64,000 nt of DNA, from NCBI GenBank assembly GCA_024689425.1, contig JAILDN010000033.1, positions 1 through 64,000 of the forward strand, given 5' to 3'. This document shows, in pieces, positions 55,018-64,000 of this stretch (position 1 is its first letter; the number at the start of each line of letters is the position of its first letter). Below the pieces are notes generated by a model, which was not told where the DNA came from, did no database searches, and saw nothing but the letters and a program-made list of their open reading frames with translations. Source of the DNA: Methanobrevibacter sp. (GTDB lineage Archaea; Methanobacteriota; Methanobacteria; Methanobacteriales; Methanobacteriaceae). A program made the position numbers and the translations under genes.

Positions 55018-56314
55018 CTTTTTTAAGCTCATCTAATGCTTCTCTTGCTTTTTTATAAATATCCTGTTCATCCAATGTAGTTAATTTTCTGTTTTCCATT
55101 AATATTTGACCATTACAAATGGTAGTATCTACATTTGATCCATTAGCAGAATAAATAATATTTGAACTTAAATTAGAACTATCTGGAACCATATTAGCAC
55201 TGTTTGTATCAATTAAGATTAAATCTGCTTTTTTACCGACTTCAACAGTTCCGATTTCATCTTCTAATCCAAGTGCACGAGCACCATTTATTGTACCCAT
55301 AGCCAATGATTCATCGGATGTCAATACTTTAGGATCAAGTGTTGCAACTTTTTGAAGTAAGCTGGCTGTTTTCAATTCTTCAATTAAATCCAAATTATTA
55401 TTTGAAGATGCTCCATCAGTTCCGATAGCCACACAAATATCGTTTTCAAGTAATTTAGATACTGGAGCTATTCCTGATGCCAATTTCATATTACTGCATG
55501 GGTTGTGGGAAATTTTAACATCCTTTTCCTTAATAATTTCAATCTCATTGTCACTTAGCCATACGCTGTGTGCGCATACAACATCTGGACCTAAAAATCC
55601 GATTGAGTCTAAATATTCAAAAGGCCTTAATCCTTTCTCAGAGCTCACATCATTGATTTCCTTTTGAGTCTCACTCACGTGTATGTGGATACCTATGTTA
55701 TTTTCATCTGCAAGTTTCCTAACTTCTTTTAATAATTCTTCAGAAGCAGTATAAGGGGAATGTGGTCCGAAAAATACTTTGATTCTTCCATCAGCAGTAT
55801 TATGGCAGTTTTTATATAACTGAAGGTTCTCTTCAATTTCAGCTTTTCTTTTTTCCTCATCACCAAAATCAATCATACCGTATGACAATACCGCTCTGAT
55901 ACCGGATTCCTCAATAGCCTTTGCAACATCTTCCATGTAAAAGTACATGTCAGAGAATGTTGTAGTACCGGATTTAATTAATTCGACTGCCCCTAAAAGA
56001 GCACCAATATAACAATAATATCCATTAAGATTTGCTTCAACAGGCCATATGTTATCATTTAACCACTCATCAAGACTTAAATCATCTGCAAGTCCTCTAA
56101 ATAAGGTCATTGATAAATGTGTATGGGTATTTACTAAACCTGGAAGTAATATTTTTTCTGTAGCATCAATAATTTTATCAACGTTTTCATCAGTAATTTC
56201 ATCGGATATTTCAGAAATTAAATCATTTTTAATTAAGATGTCCTGTGGTTTGTTAATAAAATTATTCGGGTTTAAAATTAATGCGTTTTTAATTAAAATT
56301 GTATTATTTTCCAT
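55010..56314 (-). CDS. dadD: 5'-deoxyadenosine / SAH / MTA deaminase
   Basis: Amidohydrolase deaminating the adenine of SAM by-products. Metal ligands are in GLVNTHTHLSMTLFRG, IHIHVSETQKEIND, VVCAHSVWLSDNEI and AIGTDGASSNNNLDL. In methanogens of this group the enzyme recycles 5'-deoxyadenosine from radical SAM enzymes and SAH. Length of 434 is normal; AGGTG precedes the ATG. Confidence 0.9.
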   Translation of the reverse strand: MENNTILIKNALILNPNNFINKPQDILIKNDLISEISDEITDENVDKIIDATEKILLPGLVNTHTHLSMTLFRGLADDLSLDEWLNDNIWPVEANLNGYYCYIGALLGAVELIKSGTTTFSDMYFYMEDVAKAIEESGIRAVLSYGMIDFGDEEKRKAEIEENLQLYKNCHNTADGRIKVFFGPHSPYTASEELLKEVRKLADENNIGIHIHVSETQKEINDVSSEKGLRPFEYLDSIGFLGPDVVCAHSVWLSDNEIEIIKEKDVKISHNPCSNMKLASGIAPVSKLLENDICVAIGTDGASSNNNLDLIEELKTASLLQKVATLDPKVLTSDESLAMGTINGARALGLEDEIGTVEVGKKADLILIDTNSANMVPDSSNLSSNIIYSANGSNVDTTICNGQILMENRKLTTLDEQDIYKKAREALDELKKAI

Positions 56315-56356
56315 AATAACACCTAAAAAAAATAAAAAAAGTATGACTTATAAAAA

Positions 56357-56569
56357 TTATAAGTCTAATTCGTTGACTGCGAATTTAATATCTTCAGCTT
56401 TAATAGTTTTACGTTTTGCTAATTTTGCAGCTTCATTAGCTTTAATAGCAATGTTACGTGCAATTTCTTCTAATGCTTCAGCTAATTCAACTTTAGCGTC
56501 TTCACTAACTCTTTCAGCACCAGTGTCTTTAATGATTCTTGCGATAGGAGCTTTTGGTATTTCTGCCAT
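56357..56569 (-). CDS. Archaeal histone (HMf family)
   Basis: The 70-residue histone-fold protein (ELPKAP-type start MAEIPKAPIARIIKDTGAER, then SEDAKVELAEALEEIA, KRKTIKAEDIKFAV) has the DNA-contacting Arg/Lys positions of HMfA/B. No tails. Strong GAGGTG ribosome site and a TATA-like TTTAAATATAA in the 187-base leader suggest high expression. Confidence 0.96.
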   Translation of the reverse strand: MAEIPKAPIARIIKDTGAERVSEDAKVELAEALEEIARNIAIKANEAAKLAKRKTIKAEDIKFAVNELDL

Positions 56570-56756
56570 ATTTTCACCTCACAATATAATTAATTAAAAC
56601 TTCATGACATTAATTAGCCAATCATAAGTTAAATATTTTATAGTAGTTAATTATATTTAAATATTTGGGTAAGTTTAGGCATTCCTTAAAATTTTAAAAA
56701 AAGTATTTTAAAGAAAGATAGATATAATTATATACAAAGAAACGATTGGTGTTGAG

Positions 56757-57617
56757 ATGAAATTAAAAATTGCAGTTCCATCAAAAGGAAGAATAAGTAA
56801 TCCCTCAATAGATATTCTTGAAAAAGCGGGATTAGGTTTAAAAGATAATAATAATCGACAATTAATCTCAAAAACTCATAATGAAAATATTGACATAATG
56901 TTTGCAAGAGCATCCGATATTCCGGAATTTGTATCTGACGGCATTGTTGATATGGGAATTACAGGTATTGACTTGATTCAGGAAAGTGAAAGTGAGGTTA
57001 TAGAACTTCTTGATTTGAACTTCGGTCAAACAAAGCTTGTTTTAGCTTCCCCAGAAGAAAGTGAAATAAATTCTATCAACGACTTGACCTCAGAAATGAC
57101 AATAGCTACTGAATTTCCTACATTGACAAGAAAATTCTTAGAAGAACATGGTTTAAAGTCAAAAATAGTGAAGCTAAGCGGATCAACTGAAATTGCTCCA
57201 TTCATCGGTGTTTCAGACTTAATTACTGATTTGACCAGTACCGGAACCACGTTAAAAATGAATCATTTGAAAATAATTGATACTATTCTTGAAAGTACAA
57301 TCGTTTTAATTACAAATGAAGATGCTTTAACTGAGAAAAAGTCATTAGTTGAAGCTGTTAACAGAAGCATTAAAGGAGTAATTGATGCTTTTGGCAAAAA
57401 GCTCATTATGATGAATGTGAAAGCTAAAGATTTAGAGGAAGTAAGAAAACTGATGCCGTCAATGGAAGGACCAACAGTATCAGAAGTACTATCAAAAGAA
57501 AAAGTTGTTGCTATTCAGGCTGTAGTTGATGAAAGCCAAGTCTTTGAACTTGTTAATGACTTAAGAAATGCCGGTGCAAAAGATATTCTTGTTGTACCTA
57601 TTGAAAGGATTATATGA
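56757..57617 (+). CDS. hisG: ATP phosphoribosyltransferase, long form
   Basis: First enzyme of histidine synthesis. The N-terminal KIAVPSKGRISNPSIDILEKAG and MGITGIDLIQES, the PRPP site DLTSTGTTLKMN and a C-terminal ACT-like regulatory domain (about 210-286, PSMEGPTVSEVL) show the long, HisZ-independent, histidine-inhibited form. Its stop overlaps the ATG of the flavodoxin-like gene (ATGA). Confidence 0.96.
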   Translation: MKLKIAVPSKGRISNPSIDILEKAGLGLKDNNNRQLISKTHNENIDIMFARASDIPEFVSDGIVDMGITGIDLIQESESEVIELLDLNFGQTKLVLASPEESEINSINDLTSEMTIATEFPTLTRKFLEEHGLKSKIVKLSGSTEIAPFIGVSDLITDLTSTGTTLKMNHLKIIDTILESTIVLITNEDALTEKKSLVEAVNRSIKGVIDAFGKKLIMMNVKAKDLEEVRKLMPSMEGPTVSEVLSKEKVVAIQAVVDESQVFELVNDLRNAGAKDILVVPIERII

Positions 57618-58108
57618 AAATCGCAATTATCTATTCCACATTAATTGAAGATACTAAAAAGTCTGCATTGTTATTGAAAGATTTAATCAATGCAGATGTA
57701 AAATTGATTTCGATAGAAAATGTAAAAGACCTTTGCCTATTGAAATATAATTTGATTATTTTAGGAGTCTCAACATACAACAATAAAGTGCAAGGTTCAT
57801 TCAAAATATACGTTTCAAGAAATATCAAAACGTTGATCGAAAAACCTACCGCATTATATGTAAATAGTGATGAAAATTTAGATAGGAAAGTAAAATTGAA
57901 TAAAGTATTTACAAAGGAATTAATAGAATCTTCAATTGTATGCTCAAACTTCGGTTATGAAATAAATACAGATACAGGAAATTTCATGCAAAAGAGAAAA
58001 AGTAAAAAAATCCTTGAAAAAAATGAAAATGTTCCACACTTGAACGAAAATGAAATAAGAAATTATGCTAACAAAATTAATAATTTAATTAAAAAAAGGG
58101 TTGATTAA
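57614..58108 (+). CDS. Flavodoxin-domain protein (HemG-like)
   Basis: The 164-residue protein begins MKIAIIYSTLIEDTKKSALL, a flavodoxin-type phosphate loop in altered form (YSTLIEDT), with LIILGVSTYNNKVQGSFKIY at the second flavin loop. It resembles the flavodoxin_5/protoporphyrinogen-oxidase-like group. Which flavin, if any, it binds is uncertain. Overlaps hisG by 4 bases and pyrB by 8, so it is embedded in that operon. Confidence 0.65.
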   Translation: MKIAIIYSTLIEDTKKSALLLKDLINADVKLISIENVKDLCLLKYNLIILGVSTYNNKVQGSFKIYVSRNIKTLIEKPTALYVNSDENLDRKVKLNKVFTKELIESSIVCSNFGYEINTDTGNFMQKRKSKKILEKNENVPHLNENEIRNYANKINNLIKKRVD

Positions 58109-59036
58109 AATTTTTAAATTAAAAAACATCATTTCAATTAAAGATTTTGAAAGATTAGACATTGACTATATATTGGAAGAAGCATCAAAATTAGAGAATA
58201 TTGCTCAATCAAAAGAAGTTTCAGAAGAATTAAAAGGAAAAATATTAGGATTAATGTTTTTTGAACCGTCTACAAGGACAAAATTGTCATTTGAAACTTC
58301 CATGAAACGTTTAAGCGGACAATGCATCGGCTTTGAAAACACCGGTTCTTCAAGTGTATCTAAAGGTGAAAGCATTGCCGATACCGCGAAAATGTTTGAA
58401 GGATACAGTGATGCTTTGGTAATTAGACATGAATTGGAAGGAGTATCAAAATTCATTTCCGATATAGTGGATATCCCTGTCATTAATGCAGGCGACGGAT
58501 CAAGTCAACACCCAACCCAAACACTACTCGATTTATACACAATTAAAAAAGAACTCGGCTCAATCGACAACTTAAAAATAGCATTGATAGGAGATTTGAA
58601 ATTTGGACGTACAGTACACTCCCTAGCCAATGCATTAGGATTATACGAAAATGTAGAACTATACTTTGTTGCACCGAATGAACTGAAAATGCCGCAAGAG
58701 GTTCTTCATGATTTGGATGAAATGAACATGTCTTATACAGAAGTTTCAAAAATCGAAGAGGTTATTGACAAAGTAAACGTCTTATATGTTACCAGAATTC
58801 AAAAAGAGCGTTTTGCTGACATTGAAGACTATCTACAAATAAAAGGTGCTTATAAAATAAATAAAAAAATGTTAGAAGGTAAGGATTTAATTGTAATGCA
58901 TCCTTTACCTAGAATCGATGAAATCGATGGTGATGTTGATAATACGAAATACAACAAGTATTTCACCCAAGCAGCAAATGCTGTACCTGTGAGAATGGCA
59001 ATATTGAAAACATTAATAAAAAACAACCCTAAATAG
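58101..59036 (+). CDS. pyrB: Aspartate carbamoyltransferase catalytic subunit
   Basis: Second step of pyrimidine synthesis. Carbamoyl-phosphate motif [31 protein letters not shown] and the aspartate-specific [10 protein letters not shown] are all present; length of 311 is normal. The start is uncertain: no ATG exists at the front; a TTG at 58101 immediately follows AAAGGG, and a rare ATT at 58110 would give the usual short N-terminus with better spacing. pyrI, the regulatory subunit, is not adjacent. Overlaps the convergent cdc6 by 8 bases. Confidence 0.94.
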   Translation: MIKIFKLKNIISIKDFERLDIDYILEEASKLENIAQSKEVSEELKGKILGLMFFEPSTRTKLSFETSMKRLSGQCIGFENTGSSSVSKGESIADTAKMFEGYSDALVIRHELEGVSKFISDIVDIPVINAGDGSSQHPTQTLLDLYTIKKELGSIDNLKIALIGDLKFGRTVHSLANALGLYENVELYFVAPNELKMPQEVLHDLDEMNMSYTEVSKIEEVIDKVNVLYVTRIQKERFADIEDYLQIKGAYKINKKMLEGKDLIVMHPLPRIDEIDGDVDNTKYNKYFTQAANAVPVRMAILKTLIKNNPK

Positions 59037-60183
59037 ATGAAAATAAACTTGATTCAAGTAAATCCTCATCACATTGCAATTTAATAATGTTGGTTCTGCC
59101 CTTTCCACGTCCACGTGAAATAGTATTTGTTGAAATAATACCAAGCATTTCAAGCTCGTTGATAAAGTCAAAGATTCTTCTGTAAGTTACGGCATCTTTT
59201 TTAGAAACTTCAGTATATGCTTCATATAATTTTCCAGAAGTAATTTCTTCTTTTTCATTTGTTAAGTTTAAAATAGCTTCAAGTACTCTTTGCTGTTGTG
59301 TAGGAAGTGTTTTTACAACATCAACAAATTTATCATGTTCTATTCTATCTTTAGCCATTCTTACATGTTCACTTTTAATAGTTTCAGTGCCTTCTTCTTC
59401 AGCTATAAATCCAGAAGTTTTTAACAAGTCAAGAGCAAACCTTGCATCCCCTTCCTCTTTAGCAGCCATTGCGGAACACAATGGGATAACATCCTTTTCA
59501 ACAACGTTTTCCTTGAAAGCCAATTTAGCCCTATCATTTAAAATATCCGTTAACTGATCTGCACCATAAGGAGGGAAAACAATTTCCTTATCATTCAAAC
59601 TACTGGTAACCCTAGACTTAATTAATCCTTTAAAGTCAAGGAAATTACTAATTGATAAAATTGAAACATTGTCCGTTCTAGTTAATGTGTATAAAATTCC
59701 GTCCCCATCTTTATTAAGCAATATATCAATTTCGTCTAAAATAACAATTAAAATGAGTTTTTTTCCAAAAGCATTAGTTCTGAAAATATCACGGAATGTA
59801 TTGACAACTTCCGCTTTGGTCCATCCCCTATGAGGAACATCACGGCCAAGTTTTTGACATAATTGAGCTAGAACCTGATATTCTGTTGTATAATCGGTAC
59901 ATCTAATATATTCAATTTTAATAAAGACGTCCTGGTCTGCTGAATACTCTAAAAGTTGTGAACGAGCAAATTTTGCAGCCGCAGTTTTTCCTGTTCCAGT
60001 TTTACCGTAAATTGTAATGTTTGATGGTGTAACATCATTTAATGCATCAACCCAATATCTTGCAATTTGTGTAACTTGATCCTCCCTGTGTAATAACTTA
60101 TCTGGTAAAAACCTATGATCTAGTGGTTTTTTATCCTTAAATATTAAATTTTCTTTCTGAATATTTTCGAAAATATTGCCCAT
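59029..60183 (-). CDS. cdc6: Orc1/Cdc6 replication initiator
   Basis: AAA+ origin-binding and helicase-loading protein (384 residues). [20 protein letters not shown] is the archaeal Orc1 start, Walker [17 protein letters not shown], Walker [17 protein letters not shown], and a C-terminal winged helix ([20 protein letters not shown] ... [18 protein letters not shown]) that reads origin boxes. GGTGAG precedes the ATG. The AT-rich stretch upstream carries origin-box-like repeats. Confidence 0.95.
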   Translation of the reverse strand: MGNIFENIQKENLIFKDKKPLDHRFLPDKLLHREDQVTQIARYWVDALNDVTPSNITIYGKTGTGKTAAAKFARSQLLEYSADQDVFIKIEYIRCTDYTTEYQVLAQLCQKLGRDVPHRGWTKAEVVNTFRDIFRTNAFGKKLILIVILDEIDILLNKDGDGILYTLTRTDNVSILSISNFLDFKGLIKSRVTSSLNDKEIVFPPYGADQLTDILNDRAKLAFKENVVEKDVIPLCSAMAAKEEGDARFALDLLKTSGFIAEEEGTETIKSEHVRMAKDRIEHDKFVDVVKTLPTQQQRVLEAILNLTNEKEEITSGKLYEAYTEVSKKDAVTYRRIFDFINELEMLGIISTNTISRGRGKGRTNIIKLQCDEDLLESSLFSSI

Positions 60184-60509
60184 TTTCTCACCTATAAAAA
60201 TTATAAAAAATAGAAAAATAACATAAGTATGATTTCCAGTGTTAATATATAAACAAGCTCTTAAATAAAGTTTTTCATTGTAAAATTGATATGATATTAA
60301 AATATTACCTAAAATTGAAAAAATAAAAACTGATAAAAATCAATTAAAATTAAAATAATAAACTAAAAAGTAATATTATTATAAACATGAAATGAATATT
60401 TATTTATTTTAAATTTAAAAGAATATAATCAAATTAAAAAAATAAATATGTGGAGTAGCATTTCAAATAAAAGGGTAGTATTTCAAATGTAAAAATTATA
60501 TGATAATCA
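60184..60509. other. AT-rich cdc6 upstream region, candidate origin or cdc6 operator
   Basis: A 326-base gene-free, very AT-rich gap. It holds a 20-bp direct repeat whose core GTAG(C/T)ATTTCAAAT occurs at 60455-60468 and 60475-60488; the second copy includes TTTCAAATGTAAA, one base from the reverse complement of the mini-ORB box TTTACACTTGAAA that I recall for Methanothermobacter Cdc6. A further TTTCCAGTGTTAA at 60233-60245 and a weaker TTTTCATTGTAAA at 60272-60284 share orientation. Origins often lie beside cdc6 in archaea, but the boxes are few and degenerate. Confidence 0.35.
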
Positions 60510-63500
60510 TCATTTGATGACTATCGTATTTGCCTCATTTAAAAATGAATATGTCGTGGTAATTATATATTTTCCAGACTGAAGATTAATGTTCAAATAG
60601 GCAATACCATTGGACTGCGTTGTTCTAATATAAAAGACACCATTAATGTTAAATGTTACCTCAACACCACTCAACGGATTGCCGTTATTATTATCTAAAA
60701 TTAATGCGCCAAACTTAGAACCATCCCTATAATTCATTACAAGATTGGATGTTTTAATAGTGCTTAAAACCTTAACGTTGTTTGATACTCTATATCCGCC
60801 GTATTCTGCTGTAATTATATAATCATCCGGTTGTAAATTAATGTTTAATGAAGCGACACCGTTTTCATTAGAAGTCCTATAATAGAAAACACCATTAATG
60901 TTAAAGGATACGACAACGCCACTCAATGGATTACCTTGGTCATCTAAAACCTTTACGGAATATTTAGAAGTGTTTCTATAATATTTCACTAAATCCTTAT
61001 TTTCAACCAATTTAGGAAGAACTGTAATAAGGACACTTGCCATTTCATCAGTTTCCGGATTTATAACCGTTAAAATATATTTATCAGGATTCAAATTAAT
61101 ATTTAAACGAACAAATCCTGATGAATTTGTAGTACGATAGTATAATACCCCATTAATATTCATCGCAACGCTTTTTTCTATAACCGGTTTTCCTTCAAAA
61201 TCAACAATTTTGGCAACAAATTGAGAAGCATTTTTATAATATTTAACTAAACTATTTGCAATAACTGTGGATTTAATTGTTACTGTAACGTTTTTAAATG
61301 ATGACGCATACTTATTATCCCCATTAAATCTGATTAAAATAGAATAAGTATTTGAATTTAAATTTAAAGGCATTGAAGATGATCCATCAATTTTTGTAGT
61401 TCGAGTATATGTAACACCGTTTAAAGTAATAAATACCGTTTTATTTGATAGCGGATTATTCTTAAAATCTGTTAAGACGAAATAAAGTCTCGTTCCATCA
61501 TGATAATACATGTCAACATCGTTTGAATTTATTGAAGTAGAGACACGATCAATAACGAATGAATCCTTTATAATCAAATTATTATAATTGGTCTTACTGA
61601 ATTTAGCTTCAATAAGATAATTTCCAAAATCTAAATTATCCAAATCCAATATTGCTTCGCCATTAACCATTTTTAAATAATATAACTTTGAATTTACACT
61701 GACATTTAGGGTAGTGTCTATTTTATCCACGGATTTAAAGATTAAAGAAACATTATTTATGTTTTTAACAATATTTAAACTCAAATCAATATTTTTAGGA
61801 TTAACATTAAATTTGGTGGTATTCATGATTAAATTATAATTGTTATTTCCATTAAATACAATGATTGATGTGTATTTTGATGTATTAAGTAAAACTGGTA
61901 ACTTTTGAACAGAATTGGATTTAACAGTATAATCAACACCATTAATATTCAAAACACATTCCTCATTCAACTTATCACCATTCAAACCAACCAAAGAAAC
62001 ACTAACAACCAAATCATCACCATAAACAGCATCTTCGATATTCAAAGACAAATTAGGTGTAATCTTATTTACTTTGAAAGTATCCTTGGCATTTACGGAA
62101 TTATAATTATTATTTCCATTAAAGTAAACAAATGCAGTATAAGTAGAAGCATTAAGTAAAACAGGAAGCTTATTTAAAGAATTAGATTTAATATTATAAT
62201 TTACGTTATTAATACTTAAAACGATATTTTCATTTAATAATTTATTGTTTGAATCCATTAAAGTAGTATTAACAACCAAATATTCTCCAAAATTAATATT
62301 AGAAATATTTAAAGATAATGATGGTGTAGCTTTATTAACGCGAACTTTTAAATTAGAAGTAGCACCATTATAATTATTAGAACCTTTATAAATTAATTTA
62401 AAATCATGACTTCCCACATCAAAAATAGAATCCAAAACAGTTTCGGAATTTGAATCAATTATTTGAGATTTAGATCCGAAAACCAGGGTTAATTTATCAT
62501 TAATGAGTGAATTGGATGAATCGATAAGGGAATTTTTAATTACAAAATATTGTCCGTACATAATATCAGAAATATCTAAAGTCAAATCAACGTTTGCCTT
62601 GGAAACAGTGAAATTACAGGAAACATTACTGGAAATATGATTGATAGTCTCTTCTAAATAAAGATAAGCTGTGTAATTAGAAGCACTTAGCTTATTGTGA
62701 ATTACAAAAGGAACATTAGGTCCAATATCATATGTTCCAACACCCTTAATTGACAATTTAAGGTTATCATTACAATTTAAAAAGGTATTGACGATTAAAT
62801 CTTCACCATAAACTATACTAGGAATATTCATGGATAAAGCAGGGATGACTTTATTAACTGTGAATGTAGTTTTATTATCACACGGATTGTAATTTGTACT
62901 TCCCTTAAAGTAAACGAAAGCAGTGTAAGTATAAGCATTTAATGGAATAGATAAGTTATTAATACGATTAGATTTAACAGGATAATCAACACCATTAATA
63001 TTCAAAACACAATCATAATTTAATAATTTACCGTCTAAATCAACCAAGGAAACATTTACAAGTAAATTTTCACCATAAACAATATCCTTAATATTCAAAG
63101 ATACTCTGGAATCGGCTTTACTAACAGTTAAACTTGAATTAGAAACCGTGTATCTATGTGTTTCATCACCTTCAAAAATTAGATAAGCAATATAGTTACC
63201 TGCATCAATTAAATCTGTTATAGTTTGAATTGAATTTGATGTTATGCTATAGGTTTTATTTCCAATTTTCAAAAGTAACTCAGCATTGATAATATCTCCA
63301 TCAGTAGTTTTTAATGTGTTTTCAACAATTAATTTGCCACCATAACTAATATTTGATATATTGAATGATAAATTCGTATCATGTTGAATAAAAACTAATT
63401 TAGAAGAATTTGAAGAGGAATAAAACATATCTCCAATAAATATTGCTGTGATATTATGAATACCAAATCCTAAATCTAAATTTGATAAAACAACTTTACC

Positions 63501-64000
63501 ATTAGTTAAATTAAAGTTTTGGGTACTACCATCAATTTTTAAAATTATAGAACCATTAATATAATTATTACACTGATCTAAAACACTTACATTTAAATTA
63601 AGGGTTTTATTATCATTTAATGAATAATCCAATAAAATATTTGTTGGATATGGAATAATTGCGAAAGCCTTAATACAGGCCACTGAAGAAGAATAAGAGT
63701 GTCCTCTGCTTTCTAACACTAAAGTATAATTATATAAATCAAACCATTCATCACCATCATAACTAACGAATGAAACATTAGGATAATAATGGGTTCTTGT
63801 AGCATAAACTTTTTCAGAAATAGGAACCCAAGCTTCAGTAGACGTTTCAATTTTTAAAAGTATTTCAAAAGTATCTCCTTTTGATAGCGGAATAAATGAA
63901 TCTAAATTAAACGTGAAATAACCTGTTGGAGCCGTTCCATTTTGAATTGCTTTTAGTTCATTATTCACTCGAATTTCTGCTGTCCAATTACTGTCTGTAT
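60510..64000 (-). CDS. Giant Ig-repeat adhesin-like surface protein, 5' end outside the window
   Basis: The frame is open to the window edge, so at least 1163 residues are seen and the N-terminus is missing. The first 110 or so visible residues (TGYFTFNLDSFIPLSKGDTF, SFVSYDGDEWFDLYN, VACIKAFAI) resemble the lectin-like domain that follows C1 papain-like proteases in methanogen surface proteins. Then come about six Ig-like modules of about 85-90 residues with VYG-(D/E)-x-L-x-V ... LNINGVDY ... YTAFVYFKGSTNYN, and four C-terminal modules with NPLSG-x-x-V-x-FNINGVFY-x-RT. No membrane anchor ends the chain. Role in adhesion or as a protease stalk is inference. Confidence 0.8.
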   Translation of the reverse strand, partial: TDSNWTAEIRVNNELKAIQNGTAPTGYFTFNLDSFIPLSKGDTFEILLKIETSTEAWVPISEKVYATRTHYYPNVSFVSYDGDEWFDLYNYTLVLESRGHSYSSSVACIKAFAIIPYPTNILLDYSLNDNKTLNLNVSVLDQCNNYINGSIILKIDGSTQNFNLTNGKVVLSNLDLGFGIHNITAIFIGDMFYSSSNSSKLVFIQHDTNLSFNISNISYGGKLIVENTLKTTDGDIINAELLLKIGNKTYSITSNSIQTITDLIDAGNYIAYLIFEGDETHRYTVSNSSLTVSKADSRVSLNIKDIVYGENLLVNVSLVDLDGKLLNYDCVLNINGVDYPVKSNRINNLSIPLNAYTYTAFVYFKGSTNYNPCDNKTTFTVNKVIPALSMNIPSIVYGEDLIVNTFLNCNDNLKLSIKGVGTYDIGPNVPFVIHNKLSASNYTAYLYLEETINHISSNVSCNFTVSKANVDLTLDISDIMYGQYFVIKNSLIDSSNSLINDKLTLVFGSKSQIIDSNSETVLDSIFDVGSHDFKLIYKGSNNYNGATSNLKVRVNKATPSLSLNISNINFGEYLVVNTTLMDSNNKLLNENIVLSINNVNYNIKSNSLNKLPVLLNASTYTAFVYFNGNNNYNSVNAKDTFKVNKITPNLSLNIEDAVYGDDLVVSVSLVGLNGDKLNEECVLNINGVDYTVKSNSVQKLPVLLNTSKYTSIIVFNGNNNYNLIMNTTKFNVNPKNIDLSLNIVKNINNVSLIFKSVDKIDTTLNVSVNSKLYYLKMVNGEAILDLDNLDFGNYLIEAKFSKTNYNNLIIKDSFVIDRVSTSINSNDVDMYYHDGTRLYFVLTDFKNNPLSNKTVFITLNGVTYTRTTKIDGSSSMPLNLNSNTYSILIRFNGDNKYASSFKNVTVTIKSTVIANSLVKYYKNASQFVAKIVDFEGKPVIEKSVAMNINGVLYYRTTNSSGFVRLNINLNPDKYILTVINPETDEMASVLITVLPKLVENKDLVKYYRNTSKYSVKVLDDQGNPLSGVVVSFNINGVFYYRTSNENGVASLNINLQPDDYIITAEYGGYRVSNNVKVLSTIKTSNLVMNYRDGSKFGALILDNNNGNPLSGVEVTFNINGVFYIRTTQSNGIAYLNINLQSGKYIITTTYSFLNEANTIVIK

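Noticed and set aside
1-64000. tRNA, rRNA, RNase P, SRP RNA or C/D-box RNA genes
   Set aside because: All intergenic regions were read for GC-rich structured blocks; apart from the FMN riboswitch and terminator hairpins none was found.

Overview
The window looks like a piece of the chromosome of a host-associated methanogenic archaeon of the order Methanobacteriales, most probably Methanobrevibacter. The evidence is the strong AT bias, an archaeal histone and Alba, an Orc1/Cdc6 initiator, an archaeal ThrRS, a fused Fae-Hps, thiol:fumarate reductase subunit A, a methanogenesis marker protein 12, F430/cobamide genes, a CTP-dependent riboflavin kinase, a pseudomurein-binding-like domain and large adhesin-like Ig-repeat proteins. 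Species assignment is inference. I found no rRNA, tRNA, CRISPR array, insertion sequence or prophage.

Layout. 1-6.3 kb: a CbiM-type metal permease with a secreted partner, an iron-sulfur flavoprotein, a coiled-coil protein, then thrS, fae-hps and a zinc-ribbon gene on the minus strand. 6.5-13.4 kb: an Rpn/PD-(D/E)XK-type protein with a 12-bp tandem repeat, cfbB/cbiA overlapping a polysaccharide-polymerase-like membrane gene, an Mrr-like membrane protein, surE, LSm and marker protein 12. 13.5-25 kb: branched-chain amino acid genes (ilvC, ilvB-ilvN with a beta-carbonic anhydrase, ilvD), argF, hisD and several membrane or secreted proteins. 25-33 kb: a zinc-ribbon/cell-wall-binding protein, aspS, an HI0933-like flavoprotein, and the run cbiC-hemL-signal peptidase-argS. 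33-36.8 kb is a decayed accessory stretch: three gene remnants (one a frameshifted adhesin) around a MarR-MATE operon with a large palindromic operator. 37-41.5 kb: purD, a radical SAM DNA-repair-type protein, and a ParA gene with an unusual ParB-like partner and an array of direct repeats. 41.5-50 kb: trpB2, DUF1786, PHP, alba, a LeuA/CimA-family synthase, a TIM-barrel protein, a HAD phosphatase and gatA. 50-60 kb: a CobQ-like protein with reversed domain order, ribB under an FMN riboswitch next to ribK, tfrA, a 5'-deoxyadenosine/SAH-type deaminase, histone, hisG, pyrB and cdc6. 60.5-64 kb: the 3' part of a giant Ig-repeat surface protein that runs off the window.

Connections. Cobalt/nickel uptake (cbiM), tetrapyrrole supply (hemL), cobamide ring work (cbiC) and the CfbB/CbiA amidation step all feed B12 and F430. 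The ilv genes plus the LeuA-type gene build Val/Ile/Leu, and TGTACA boxes in front of trpB2 suggest TrpY-type control. An AspRS with non-discriminating features fits the GatA gene, so Asn-tRNA is probably made by transamidation.

Most noteworthy are a clear FMN riboswitch of bacterial type in an archaeon, the ParA/ParB-like/iteron locus whose 16-bp motif recurs 7 kb away in front of gatA, the TGTACA clusters, the MarR operator, and the reversed CobQ-like enzyme.
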